DNA of 17,739 nucleotides from an uncultured Oscillospiraceae bacterium (lineage in GTDB: Bacteria; Bacillota; Clostridia; Oscillospirales; Oscillospiraceae). Shown in pieces: positions 6,725 through 13,790 of this stretch (position 1 is the stretch's first letter; every line of letters starts with the position of its first letter). The stretch covers positions 1-17,739 of the forward strand of contig CAKUAM010000038.1 of NCBI GenBank assembly GCA_934636305.1, in the 5' to 3' direction. Under the pieces are notes generated by a model. It had not been told where the DNA came from. It searched no databases and worked only from the letters and a program-made list of their open reading frames with translations. A program made the position numbers and the translations under genes.

Positions 6725-8200
6725 TCACGTCGCATAAATAACGTCTTTGTCCATAATTTCCAGCGCCTCTTGTTCTAGATGATAGGCCTCACAGCGTTTT
6801 TGATTGGCCTCAAGCGCGAGGTCGTTGATTCTTTGCTGAATCTCAGAATTTTTAAGCAGAGGCACAGGTAAATTATAAATATGTGTGTCATCAATATGTG
6901 AGATAACGGAACCATATGCGCATCGATCGACAAGCTTTGCGCCGTAGTCTGACAGCAGATAAATATAAAGATACCCTGCGATTTCTTTGCTGGCAGGAGA
7001 AATGCGCAATACGTCTTCGCTTGCAACCCAGTTTTCCCAATGCTTGGGGACGAGTACAGTTTTTCCTACAGTTCCGCTTCTTGTAATTAGAATCAAGTTT
7101 TCCTTGAGTTCAAGTTCCTCTTTCATCCGTTTGTCGTGCTTGGAAATGGATAAAAATTTTGTATTTGAGGGGTCAAGTTCGAATAGCTGCTTTCCGCCAA
7201 AAAATGCCCGTCCGTACCCTTCCCCGACATATACTCGCTTAAATCGCCCCGGCAAAAAGACCTGCTTGCTGATTCGCTTATCCCCAACGATTGTAACCTC
7301 AGCGGCATACTGTTTAAGGTGCTTTATGATTGCATCGACAATCGGAACGTGGTAAGACGCTTCCAAACGATAGTTCATCTCGCTTAATTTCACGTTAAAT
7401 GTTTCAACTGGTGCATCCTTTTTAAAGCAGTTTACTTCAAAATCCTCAATCGCAGGCAGCTTCAGTTCTTCGATCAGCAGTTTAGTCGCTTCGTCAATGA
7501 GTGTGTTCGATTCATCCCGCAGAGCATATGAGCGAACAATAAGGTCGCCAATCTTATTTTTTATCGATTTCGGTGCATCCGGAATCGGGACTGTTGCAAG
7601 ATGCTCAGGCTCAATATGTGTTATCACGGCGCCATAGCTGTTTGTCAACACGATTTTATTTCCAACCTTGCTTTTTAAATATGTATATACATACCCTGCA
7701 TCACTTGGCTTTTTACATTTTATGCGCAGAAGATCATGGCTGAAAATCAAGGTATCCAACGTATCCGAAACAAAAGACACCTTTCCGATTGTACCGGAAC
7801 AGGTCATGAGAACCTGCCCCTTAGATACGCGCAATGCATCAATGTCTGTGTTGGTTACGGCAGAAATGTACCCATCTGGAGATGGCTTGATATCCATGAT
7901 GGTTGAAGGCTGATAAATGGGGTAATCGGATTTTTCAACCCAAATTCGCTTGAACCGTGCGCCGGTGTAAGACGTTGTCATTCCGTCTGTACCGCCAAGA
8001 GTTGTAAGCGGGTATTTGCCGGCTGCAATGATCTCTCGCGCCTGCTTTGCTTCGATATCGTAGACACTGGCCTCTAAACGTTTCCCTCTTTTGACGATTT
8101 CTGAAAGCGATACCGTGCACCACTTAACGGGTGACTCATCAATTATAATTTCATCCGCAGGAGCTGCGGCAGTTTGATATGCCGGAGGATCATTTACCAC
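6725..8200 (-). CDS. hsdS: Specificity (S) subunit of a Type I-like/BcgI-like restriction-modification enzyme
   Basis: This protein of about 491 residues gives the enzyme its DNA target. It is two homologous halves. Each half opens with a RLEAS motif and has GARFKRIWV or GRFKRVYV, then a conserved strand-turn (MTCSGTIGKVSFV in half one, ITRSGTVGKTVLV in half two), then SHDLLRIK/SEDVLRIS, YVYTYLKSKVG/YLYIYLLSDYG, and SYGAVITHIEPEHL/AYGSVISHIDDTHI. After each half comes a helical stretch (KNKIGDLIVRSYALRDESN; QQRINDLALEANQKRCEAY). Each half would read one half-site of a split target, with the helices setting the spacer. I choose GTG 8200 because AAAGGAGGGG lies 7 bases upstream; it overlaps the stop of the nuclease-methylase gene by 7 bases. 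An in-frame ATG at 8224 lacks a ribosome site. Confidence 0.88.
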   Translation of the reverse strand: MVNDPPAYQTAAAPADEIIIDESPVKWCTVSLSEIVKRGKRLEASVYDIEAKQAREIIAAGKYPLTTLGGTDGMTTSYTGARFKRIWVEKSDYPIYQPSTIMDIKPSPDGYISAVTNTDIDALRVSKGQVLMTCSGTIGKVSFVSDTLDTLIFSHDLLRIKCKKPSDAGYVYTYLKSKVGNKIVLTNSYGAVITHIEPEHLATVPIPDAPKSIKNKIGDLIVRSYALRDESNTLIDEATKLLIEELKLPAIEDFEVNCFKKDAPVETFNVKLSEMNYRLEASYHVPIVDAIIKHLKQYAAEVTIVGDKRISKQVFLPGRFKRVYVGEGYGRAFFGGKQLFELDPSNTKFLSISKHDKRMKEELELKENLILITRSGTVGKTVLVPKHWENWVASEDVLRISPASKEIAGYLYIYLLSDYGAKLVDRCAYGSVISHIDDTHIYNLPVPLLKNSEIQQRINDLALEANQKRCEAYHLEQEALEIMDKDVIYAT

Positions 8201-10221
8201 GCCAACCCCTCCTTTCCTTTCCATTCTGCGAAGATGGTTGGAACATCCGGAGTTTGATCGTCCTCAATCTTTCTCTTTTGCTCATGAGACACAGTATGAT
8301 CGTATTCGTCAGCTGTACCGGCTGCAGGAGCGCTGTTGGTATCAGAAACAAGGATTTCGTTTCCTTCTTTATCCCGCTTAAATGTAGGATTCCCACGTTT
8401 ATCGTGACCAACCTTTTCTACCATGGCCATGAAAATATTATAGTCAGCCATTGCACCGCTCTTTTCCTCGATATCTTTCTGCTCCTGTGTTTTCTTTTGC
8501 AGGAACAGCACCGAGGTCTGCGTGCCGTTTCTCGGCTGGAAGGTATCCACGTGAAGGTCTATACTGGCAATGATTCTGTGGTTCCGAATCAGCCATTCCC
8601 GGATATATCCAAGACCTGGCGCACCGAGAATATTATCAGGGAGAACGATCCCCATACGTCCGCCAGGAACAAGAAACTGCGTACAGCGCTCCACAAACAG
8701 AATTTCCGGTGGGACGGATGCCTGCAGGTGATCCGTCATGGTCCATGTGTTGGTTTTCTTATCGTTTTCCCAGACATGTGCCAATTCAAATTGCTCCAAA
8801 ATAGCTTTGTCTTTGATTGGAATCTTGCTGCCAAACGGAGGATTCGTCACGATTACATCGAAGAACTCGATTGTCTTGTGGTTGCGGATGGTGGATTTGT
8901 CAATGCCCAAGGCTTCTGCCAAATTTGAACGGAAATCCTCTGTCCATTCGTGCGGCGGCAGCAGCGAGTTAGCCTGCAGGATGTTGCCGCTTCCGTCGTT
9001 GTTCATGACCATATTCATCTTCGTTGCCTTGACGAGATCCGGGTTGATATCAAATCCGAAATAATTCGTTTTTGCCATATCCGAAATGCGGTCTCTGAAC
9101 GCACTGATTGCTTCGTTGCCCCACTCATTTTTCGGCATACCGAGCTCAGCCTCAAATTGCTTTTCAAGCTTTTCGATGACATGCGTCATAGCGATCACAA
9201 GAAAGCCGCCGGTGCCGCAGGAACTATCCAAAACTTTTTCATCGATACCGGGGTTGATCATTTCGACAACCATTTTCATGACATTTCTGGGCGTGAAGAA
9301 CTCCCCTCTGTCACCGCGCAGGTTGGCACCAACGATTTCTTCGTATGCCTTCCCCTTGATGTCGATATTGGTATTGAGCAAGCTGTACTTCTGCAGTTCA
9401 CTGACGATATAGGCCAAGCTGCGGGCAGACAGCTTGATTTCATCGTTTGCGTCAAAAATCTGCTTATATTTTTTCTTCTTTTTGACTTGCTCGAAGATTT
9501 TGGAGATGCGTTTTTTGACAGTAAGCTGGCCATCGGGATTGGAACGTTCCTCCGAGGTTGCATAGAACTCCAGCGGCTTTGTAATGTTGCGTTCGTCCTC
9601 GATTTTGCAGAAGATAACCTTCAGCAATTCAAAAAAGGCAGGCTGTTTCTGCAGGCCATCATTTACGTAGATATGATTATGGCAGGTTTTGAACGTGAAC
9701 AGCAGGTTATCATCATAAGCATTTTTCAGCGTTGTGCGCTTAGGCCGATTAATATCGTCAAGATTACCGTCAGCTGAAGGAATGTCGTTATAATCCATGA
9801 AGTCTATTTGGCCTTTGTCGTTAACGTATTTATGATAGACTTCCTTCTGGCGGCCATTTGTCCACATGCCCCACTCGCAGTTTGGGCAAGCAGACATATA
9901 CGATTTTAGCTGCTCAACGCCATCCTTAGCATTACGGGCCTCAACAGCCTCCTTTTTGCACTCAATGATGATTTTAATATTTTCCTGCGTCTGCGCAGTA
10001 CAATTCTTATCAAAAATGGCAATGTCTGTACGGGGCTTTTTCGAGCCAAGCTGAAGGGTGTATTCAATCCGGATCTGCTTCGGCGCATATTTATGTTCAT
10101 TCACAAGCCTTTTTTCAATGGTCTGACGCACATACTCCTCCGGAGTATCGTTACGAAATTTCCCGTCGATATAGTCACAGATCTTCCCTTCGGGAATTAC
10201 AATTACTTTCGTATTAGCCAT
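8194..10221 (-). CDS. Fused PD-(D/E)XK nuclease and N6-adenine DNA methyltransferase (bifunctional R-M subunit)
   Basis: This 675-residue subunit should both cut and methylate DNA. Residues 25-130 match the N-terminal nuclease domain of Type I HsdR proteins (HSDR_N type): D66 in PRTDIAIFD, E87-C-K89 in IIIECKK, and the QLKSY helix (104-108). No helicase motor follows. A linker (150-285) leads to an HsdM-type methylase: GEFFTPRNVM (306-315), motif I VLDSSCGTGGF (330-340, with SS where PA is usual), GFDINP, and motif IV TNPPFG (459-464). Ordinary HsdM is about 500 residues, so the extra N terminus is the nuclease. ATG 10221 has a G-run 8 bases upstream and overlaps the regulator gene by 8 bases; an in-frame ATG at 10245 is an alternative. 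The block is richer in A+T than its neighbours, suggesting transfer. BcgI-type organisation is inferred from the domains. Confidence 0.85.
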   Translation of the reverse strand: MANTKVIVIPEGKICDYIDGKFRNDTPEEYVRQTIEKRLVNEHKYAPKQIRIEYTLQLGSKKPRTDIAIFDKNCTAQTQENIKIIIECKKEAVEARNAKDGVEQLKSYMSACPNCEWGMWTNGRQKEVYHKYVNDKGQIDFMDYNDIPSADGNLDDINRPKRTTLKNAYDDNLLFTFKTCHNHIYVNDGLQKQPAFFELLKVIFCKIEDERNITKPLEFYATSEERSNPDGQLTVKKRISKIFEQVKKKKKYKQIFDANDEIKLSARSLAYIVSELQKYSLLNTNIDIKGKAYEEIVGANLRGDRGEFFTPRNVMKMVVEMINPGIDEKVLDSSCGTGGFLVIAMTHVIEKLEKQFEAELGMPKNEWGNEAISAFRDRISDMAKTNYFGFDINPDLVKATKMNMVMNNDGSGNILQANSLLPPHEWTEDFRSNLAEALGIDKSTIRNHKTIEFFDVIVTNPPFGSKIPIKDKAILEQFELAHVWENDKKTNTWTMTDHLQASVPPEILFVERCTQFLVPGGRMGIVLPDNILGAPGLGYIREWLIRNHRIIASIDLHVDTFQPRNGTQTSVLFLQKKTQEQKDIEEKSGAMADYNIFMAMVEKVGHDKRGNPTFKRDKEGNEILVSDTNSAPAAGTADEYDHTVSHEQKRKIEDDQTPDVPTIFAEWKGKEGLAW

Positions 10222-10411
10222 CTTGTGTTCCCCCATTTTTGCCATTGGATTCTTTCTGGTTCCCAGCTTTGCGATTTGACAGGTAATCCTCAGCAGCCTT
10301 GTTAAAAAAATCCGCAAAGCTGCTTCTATCGTATGCCAGTGCTGCTTTTAATTCGGCATGCAGCTCATCCGGCATTCTGAACTGCACCTGTTTGCTTCGA
10401 TCGCTCAACAA
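10214..10411 (-). CDS. Ribbon-helix-helix (CopG/Arc-type) regulator of the restriction cassette
   Basis: This is a 65-residue protein. Residues 6-48 fit a ribbon-helix-helix fold: a short strand KQVQFRMP, helix A (DELHAELKAALAYD), turn (RSSF) and helix B (ADFFNKAAEDYLSN). A charged tail, KAGNQKESNGKNGG, follows. Such proteins are dimeric DNA-binding repressors. It starts with TTG (10411, followed by a second TTG), preceded by a perfect AGGAGG at 6 bases, and its end overlaps the nuclease-methylase start by 8 bases. Two near-identical palindromes around its promoter suggest it represses the whole operon, so that restriction is restrained after entry into a new host. An antitoxin role is an alternative, but no toxin gene is beside it. 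Confidence 0.8.
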   Translation of the reverse strand: MLSDRSKQVQFRMPDELHAELKAALAYDRSSFADFFNKAAEDYLSNRKAGNQKESNGKNGGTQDG

Positions 10412-10434
10412 ACCGCACCTCCTTTTATAATACG

Positions 10435-10470
10435 AATGATATCATTATATTTTGATACAATAATATCATT
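10435..10470. promoter_or_regulatory. Tandem operator for the ribbon-helix-helix regulator
   Basis: AATGATATCATT is a perfect 12-bp palindrome at 10435-10446. On the minus strand, AATGATATTATT at 10470-10459 differs from it by one base. The centres are 24 bp apart, about two helical turns. One copy overlaps the -10 element and the other lies just downstream. This is the typical layout of a dimer-of-dimers autorepressor; binding by the 65-residue protein is inferred. Confidence 0.65.
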
Positions 10471-10487
10471 TCGCGTAAAAAAGTCAA
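10460..10487 (-). promoter_or_regulatory. Promoter of the restriction-modification operon
   Basis: The minus strand carries TTGACT (10487-10482), 16 bases, then TATTAT (10465-10460), about 50 bases before the TTG start of the regulator gene. The -10 lies inside one of the two palindromic repeats. Confidence 0.7.
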
Positions 10488-10574
10488 GATTATAAAGAAA
10501 AACAAAGTCCTCCGGCAGCAAAAATCAGCGGGCGGCCGGCTGCTTGATGCAAAAATGGCGATCGTGCACAGAAA

Positions 10575-10608
10575 AACAGCCCCATCCCGGGAAGAACCCG
10601 GGATGGGG
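10575..10608 (-). terminator. Terminator of the sodium-symporter gene
   Basis: A perfect 12-bp stem, CCCCATCCCGGG with CCCGGGATGGGG (10597-10608 with 10580-10591), has a 5-base loop and is followed on the minus strand by CTGTTTTTC. It lies 16 bases after the transporter stop codon and separates it from the restriction cassette. Confidence 0.88.
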
Positions 10609-10623
10609 AAGCGTATGCAGAAC

Positions 10624-11958
10624 TTATTTCCACTGGAAGGTGACCATGCCATAAATATAGATGAAGATAATGGCTGCCGGGACAAAATAGCGGAAGATTG
10701 GCCGCATCCACGGCTTCACCTTCAGGCCCTTGCCGGCATTGGCCTCAGCAACAAAATTGTCCCAGCCCCAGCCGAACCGGTTGCAGCAGAACAGCGCCAG
10801 CACCAGAGAGCCGAGAGGCAGAATGTTGTTGGATACGAGGAAGTCCCAGAAATCCAGCCAGGCTGTGCCTGCAGCGAAGGGCTGGAAATGGAGCTTGCTG
10901 TAGCCCAGTGCCGTGGTCAGCGCCAGCACAAACACACCAACCGCGCAGACCGCGCAGCCGAGCGGGCGTTTCCAGCCGGTCATTTCGCGCACCATGGCGA
11001 GAATATTCTCGCATACGGCAAGAACTGTGGACAGCGCAGCGAACACCATGAACAAGAAAAACAGCGCGCCCCACCAGCGGCCGCCGGCCATATGCGCAAA
11101 TACGGAGGCCATGGTGTCAAACAGCAGGCTCGGGCCCGCGCCGACCTCCAGCCCGTAGGTGAAGCAGGCCGGGAACATGATAAGCCCGGCAACGATCGCG
11201 ACAAAGCTGTCAAGCACAATGACATTGACCGACTCACCGAGCAGCGAATGCTCCTTGCCGATATAGCTGCCGAAGATGGCCATGCCGCCCATGCCGGTGG
11301 AAAGTGTGAAGAAGGCCTGGTTCATAGCGCCGACGATCACCGTGCCGTTGATCTTGGAGAAATCGGGAACCAGATAGAACTTCAGTCCCTCTGCTGCGCC
11401 GGGCAGTGTGAAGCTGTGGACGGCGAGCACAACCATCAAAATAAGCAGCAGCACCATCATATACTTGGAAATACGCTCCAGACCGCCCTGCAGATGGAAA
11501 CACAAAATGCCGAATGCAACAACGACGGTAACCGCCAGATAGATCACATTGACACTTGGATTCTGGATCATGGAGACAAAGCCGAGCTCCGCGGTTTGGC
11601 CGGTCAGGAACTTTACAAAGTAATAGATGATCCAGCCGGTGACCACCGTGTAGAACGCCATGAGCGCTACATTGCCGAAAAAGGCAACATAGCCGTGGAT
11701 GTGCCACTTCTGGCCGGGCTTTTCCAGCTTCTGATACATGCGGATCGGGCTTGCCTGCGCGGCGCGTCCAACGGCAAATTCCATTGTGATGGCAGGCAGA
11801 CCGAGCAGCAGCAGACACAGCGCATAAATGAGCACAAAGCCGCCGCCGCCATACTGGCCGCACATCCACGGGAACTTCCACACGTTGCCGCAGCCGATTG
11901 CACAGCCGGCGGAAAGCAGAATGAATCCCAACCGGGAGCCGAGTCGTTCTCGTTCCAT
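10624..11958 (-). CDS. Sodium-dependent transporter of the SNF/NSS (LeuT-like) family
   Basis: This 444-residue sodium-coupled symporter of the plasma membrane probably takes up an amino acid. The first segment carries the family signature GFILLSAGCAIGCGNVWKFP (residues 11-30), with the unwound sodium- and substrate-binding region, followed by GGGGFVLIYALCLLLLGLP. About 11 hydrophobic segments are visible, as in most bacterial members, which are shorter than LeuT. Other typical stretches are QAFFTLSTGMGGMAIFGSY (the second sodium-site helix), ENILAMVREMTGW and a terminal FVPAAIIFIYIYGM. The start at 11958 has a modest GAAAGAGAG site and a strong promoter about 50 bases upstream. A strong terminator follows the stop, so it is a single-gene unit. 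It is divergent from the azlCD exporter pair, giving amino-acid import and export side by side. The substrate cannot be named. Confidence 0.94.
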   Translation of the reverse strand: MERERLGSRLGFILLSAGCAIGCGNVWKFPWMCGQYGGGGFVLIYALCLLLLGLPAITMEFAVGRAAQASPIRMYQKLEKPGQKWHIHGYVAFFGNVALMAFYTVVTGWIIYYFVKFLTGQTAELGFVSMIQNPSVNVIYLAVTVVVAFGILCFHLQGGLERISKYMMVLLLILMVVLAVHSFTLPGAAEGLKFYLVPDFSKINGTVIVGAMNQAFFTLSTGMGGMAIFGSYIGKEHSLLGESVNVIVLDSFVAIVAGLIMFPACFTYGLEVGAGPSLLFDTMASVFAHMAGGRWWGALFFLFMVFAALSTVLAVCENILAMVREMTGWKRPLGCAVCAVGVFVLALTTALGYSKLHFQPFAAGTAWLDFWDFLVSNNILPLGSLVLALFCCNRFGWGWDNFVAEANAGKGLKVKPWMRPIFRYFVPAAIIFIYIYGMVTFQWK

Positions 11959-12010
11959 GAATACGCTCTCTTTCTTGCATTTAAATTGTAACAGTATAAA
12001 ACGCTACATC

Positions 12011-12039
12011 ACTATATCAGATCCAGGAAGGATAGTCAA
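12011..12039 (-). promoter_or_regulatory. Promoter of the sodium-symporter gene
   Basis: The minus strand carries TTGACT (12039-12034), 17 bases, then TATAGT (12016-12011), about 50 bases upstream of the start codon. It is back to back with the azlC promoter at 12141-12169. In the roughly 100 bases between them a 13-base palindrome, AGCAAA-A-TTTGCT, is visible and could be a shared operator. Confidence 0.8.
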
Positions 12040-12140
12040 GAAATCTGGCAAAAATCGTGAACATCTGCAATCGTTTAACGGACACGTTACAGAAGAAAAG
12101 CAGCAAAATTTGCTTTATTTCGTCAATGTGCTGAGACGAC

Positions 12141-12169
12141 TTGACATTCCAAATTGCCTGTGGTACAAG
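12141..12169 (+). promoter_or_regulatory. Promoter of azlCD
   Basis: A perfect -35 TTGACA (12141-12146), 17 bases, then TACAAG (12164-12169). The transcription start would fall at about 12176, at the beginning of the inverted repeat 12173-12197. Confidence 0.65.
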
Positions 12170-12172
12170 TTA

Positions 12173-12197
12173 AATTCCCGACATATAGTCGGGAATT
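12173..12197 (+). promoter_or_regulatory. Perfect inverted repeat abutting the azlC ribosome site
   Basis: AATTCCCGAC (12173-12182) and GTCGGGAATT (12188-12197) form a perfect 10-bp stem around ATATA. The next bases, GGAGGA (12198-12203), are the azlC ribosome site. The repeat covers the expected transcription start. It is either an operator for a dimeric repressor or a 5' hairpin controlling ribosome access or mRNA stability. Confidence 0.6.
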
Positions 12198-12210
12198 GGA
12201 GGAATCAGAA

Positions 12211-12957
12211 ATGGACACTGCAACTCGGGCATCCCGCCGGAAAACCCTGCTGGCCGGCATCCGTGACGGACTGCCGATTGGCCTCGGGTATCTGGCGGTG
12301 TCGTTTTCACTGGGGATTGCTGCGCGAAATGCCGGTCTGAACGCGTTTCAGGGCTTTCTTATGAGCCTGCTCAATAATGCATCTGCCGGGGAATACGCGG
12401 CCTTTACCGTTATTGCCGCGGACAGCGGCTTTCTGGAGATGGCAATCATCACGCTGATTACCAATGCGCGGTATCTGCTGATGAGCTGCTCACTCAGCCA
12501 GCGTTTTTCGCCGGACACACCGCTGATTCACAGGCTGCTTGTCGGCTTTGACGTGACGGACGAACTGTTCGGCATTGCCATTGCCAGACCAGGCTATCTC
12601 GATCCGCTCTATTCCTATGGTGCATTTATTCCGGCGATCCCGGGCTGGGCGCTCGGTACGGCGCTGGGCGTCACGGCGGGCAGCATCCTGCCGGCAAGAC
12701 TTGTGAGCGCACTCTCCGTGGCGCTGTTCGGCATGTTCCTTGCCATCATCATTCCGCCGTCGCGGAAAAACAAAATCGTGGGTATCTTTGTGCTGGTGAG
12801 CTTTGCGGCCAGCGGGCTGGCGGCTGTCCTGCCGGGGATCAAGATGCTCTCCGACGGCACGCGAACCATCATCCTGACGATTGTGATTGCATCGGCAGCG
12901 GCGCTGCTGTTCCCGGTAAAGGACGATGAGCAGGAGGCGGATGAACATGAACAGTAA
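12211..12957 (+). CDS. azlC: AzlC-family branched-chain amino-acid exporter, large subunit
   Basis: This 248-residue membrane protein works with AzlD to export branched-chain amino acids or analogues. The family start is clear: GIRDGLPIGLGYLAVSFSLGI (16-36, quoted in part), then the AGEYAAFTVIAAD region. LITNARYLLMSCSLSQRF follows, which is the conserved AzlC NARYLL/LS motif, and then DELFGIAIA. Four to six hydrophobic segments follow to the polar end DDEQEADEHEQ. ATG 12211 follows TTGGAGGA at 7 bases; the frame is open upstream to 12154 but without a ribosome site. azlD begins inside its last codons, so translation is coupled. Confidence 0.94.
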   Translation: MDTATRASRRKTLLAGIRDGLPIGLGYLAVSFSLGIAARNAGLNAFQGFLMSLLNNASAGEYAAFTVIAADSGFLEMAIITLITNARYLLMSCSLSQRFSPDTPLIHRLLVGFDVTDELFGIAIARPGYLDPLYSYGAFIPAIPGWALGTALGVTAGSILPARLVSALSVALFGMFLAIIIPPSRKNKIVGIFVLVSFAASGLAAVLPGIKMLSDGTRTIILTIVIASAAALLFPVKDDEQEADEHEQ

Positions 12958-13255
12958 AATTTATCTATATATTCTTGTCTGCGCAGGCGTGTCGTTCCTG
13001 ATTCGGGAGCTGCCGCTGACGCTCATCCGCAAGCCGATTAAAAACCGCTTTTTGCGCTCATTTTTGTACTATGTGCCGTATGTGACGCTGGCGGTGATGA
13101 CCTTCCCGTCGATTCTGCAGGCGACAAGTTCGCCCATTGCGGGGCTTGCGGCGCTCATCCTGGGTATTGCCGCGGCCTGGTTCGGCGCAAATCTGTTCCA
13201 GGTTGCAGTCGGCTGCTGCGCAGTTGTGCTGATTCTGGAGTTCTTTCTTGTATAA
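12947..13255 (+). CDS. azlD: AzlD-family branched-chain amino-acid exporter, small subunit
   Basis: This protein of about 102 residues is nearly all membrane: an N-terminal segment IYLYILVCAGVSFLIRELPL, a basic loop IRKPIKNRFLRSFLYYVPY and two more hydrophobic segments (VTLAVMTFPSIL; AALILGIAAAWFGANLFQ), ending in AVVLILEFFLV. The loop with SFLYYVPY and the AVMTFP stretch are typical of AzlD. Two starts fit, ATG 12941 and ATG 12947. AGGAGG at 12932-12937 is 3 bases from the first and 9 from the second, so I prefer 12947. It overlaps the azlC end by 11 bases. Confidence 0.9.
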   Translation: MNSKIYLYILVCAGVSFLIRELPLTLIRKPIKNRFLRSFLYYVPYVTLAVMTFPSILQATSSPIAGLAALILGIAAAWFGANLFQVAVGCCAVVLILEFFLV

Positions 13256-13260
13256 AATGT

Positions 13261-13289
13261 CCCCCGGTGTGCATGGCGCACACCGGGGG
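13261..13289 (+). terminator. Terminator hairpin after azlCD
   Basis: A perfect 12-bp stem, CCCCCGGTGTGC with GCACACCGGGGG, has a 5-base loop ATGGC just after the azlD stop. Only ATTATTAT follows instead of a T run, so termination may be incomplete. Confidence 0.7.
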
Positions 13290-13302
13290 ATTATTATGTC
13301 TG

Positions 13303-13408
13303 CGGCGGCGCGTCAGAAGCGTGCACAACAGAACGAGCCGCCGTAAACGACGCCTCTTGTCCGCTGTGCTTGCTTCTTCCTTTCCAACCAGCGACAGTCG
13401 CTGGTTGG
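13303..13408. repeat. Dispersed structured repeat, copy A
   Basis: This segment matches 17574-17690. Shared identical blocks are CGGCGGCGCGTCAGAAGCG (13303-13321), CAGAACGAGCC (13329-13339) and GCTTCTTCCTTTCCAA (13372-13387), at nearly identical spacing. It folds as AGAAGC (13315-13320) pairing with GCTTCT (13372-13377) around an inner imperfect hairpin starting GAGCC. A second perfect hairpin follows, CCAACCAGCGA (13384-13394) with TCGCTGGTTGG (13398-13408). The second hairpin differs in sequence between copies but stays paired. Nature unknown: a REP- or MITE-like element or a small RNA family. Confidence 0.75.
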
Positions 13409-13790
13409 TTGCGGGAAAAGATGGGGGAGAGGGACGCTTGGGGACGCGGTTGGTGCAATCTGCATCTGCATTCAGGCAACAAACAGATTTGGCAAAGCAC
13501 ATATCGCACGAGATCGCCTCACCTCGCCGGAGTCTGACTACGCGCCGCCCGTCATTTCGGTACCGAATATGGAAGCAGCTACGGTTCAATTGCTGCAGAA
13601 AATCCGTACTGCCAACAAAATTTGTTATGCAGTACGGATTTGCATTGGTCTAACGACCTGCGCAGGAAAGATCCGGGAAAACCAAAGCGGCTTCTGCGAT
13701 GCAGACCCGGCCAGTGGTGCTGCCGCTTCTGATGCAGAAGCGAGAAAGAAGGTATGAACCGTTCTCCACAGACAAAACGAAAAAGTCTGT
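13409..13790. other. Gene-free stretch with palindromes
   Basis: No convincing gene is seen between repeat A and the end of queT. The frames that stay open here lack ribosome sites and family features. The stretch contains a perfect 12-bp palindrome, TTCGGTACCGAA (13556-13567), and the long inverted repeat at 13600-13641. It also contains a weak 6-bp hairpin, ACAGAC/GTCTGT (13768-13790), near the queT stop without a T run. Confidence 0.6.
13600..13641. repeat. Long perfect inverted repeat with nested palindrome
   Basis: The arms AAATCCGTACTGC (13600-13612) and GCAGTACGGATTT (13629-13641) are perfectly complementary over 13 bp. The 16-base loop itself contains AACAAA-A-TTTGTT. There is no T run and no gene end nearby, so it is not an obvious terminator. 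It may be a remnant of a mobile element end or a cruciform-type site. Confidence 0.7.

Noticed and set aside
6725..10317. Interpretation as an ordinary Type I restriction system.
   Set aside because: No hsdR helicase gene is in the operon and the methylase carries its own nuclease domain; an hsdR elsewhere in the genome cannot be excluded.
10555..11991. A 478-codon open frame antisense to the sodium-symporter gene.
   Set aside because: It is rich in His, Gln, Glu and Arg with no family features, as expected for the reverse of a membrane protein; the NSS gene on the other strand is clear.
13581..13600. GGTTCAA resembling a tRNA T-loop.
   Set aside because: No acceptor stem, anticodon stem or D-arm can be drawn around it.
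13155..13653. Open frames on both strands over repeat A and the gene-free stretch.
   Set aside because: They lack ribosome sites and are explained by the repeat and by low stop-codon density in GC-rich DNA.
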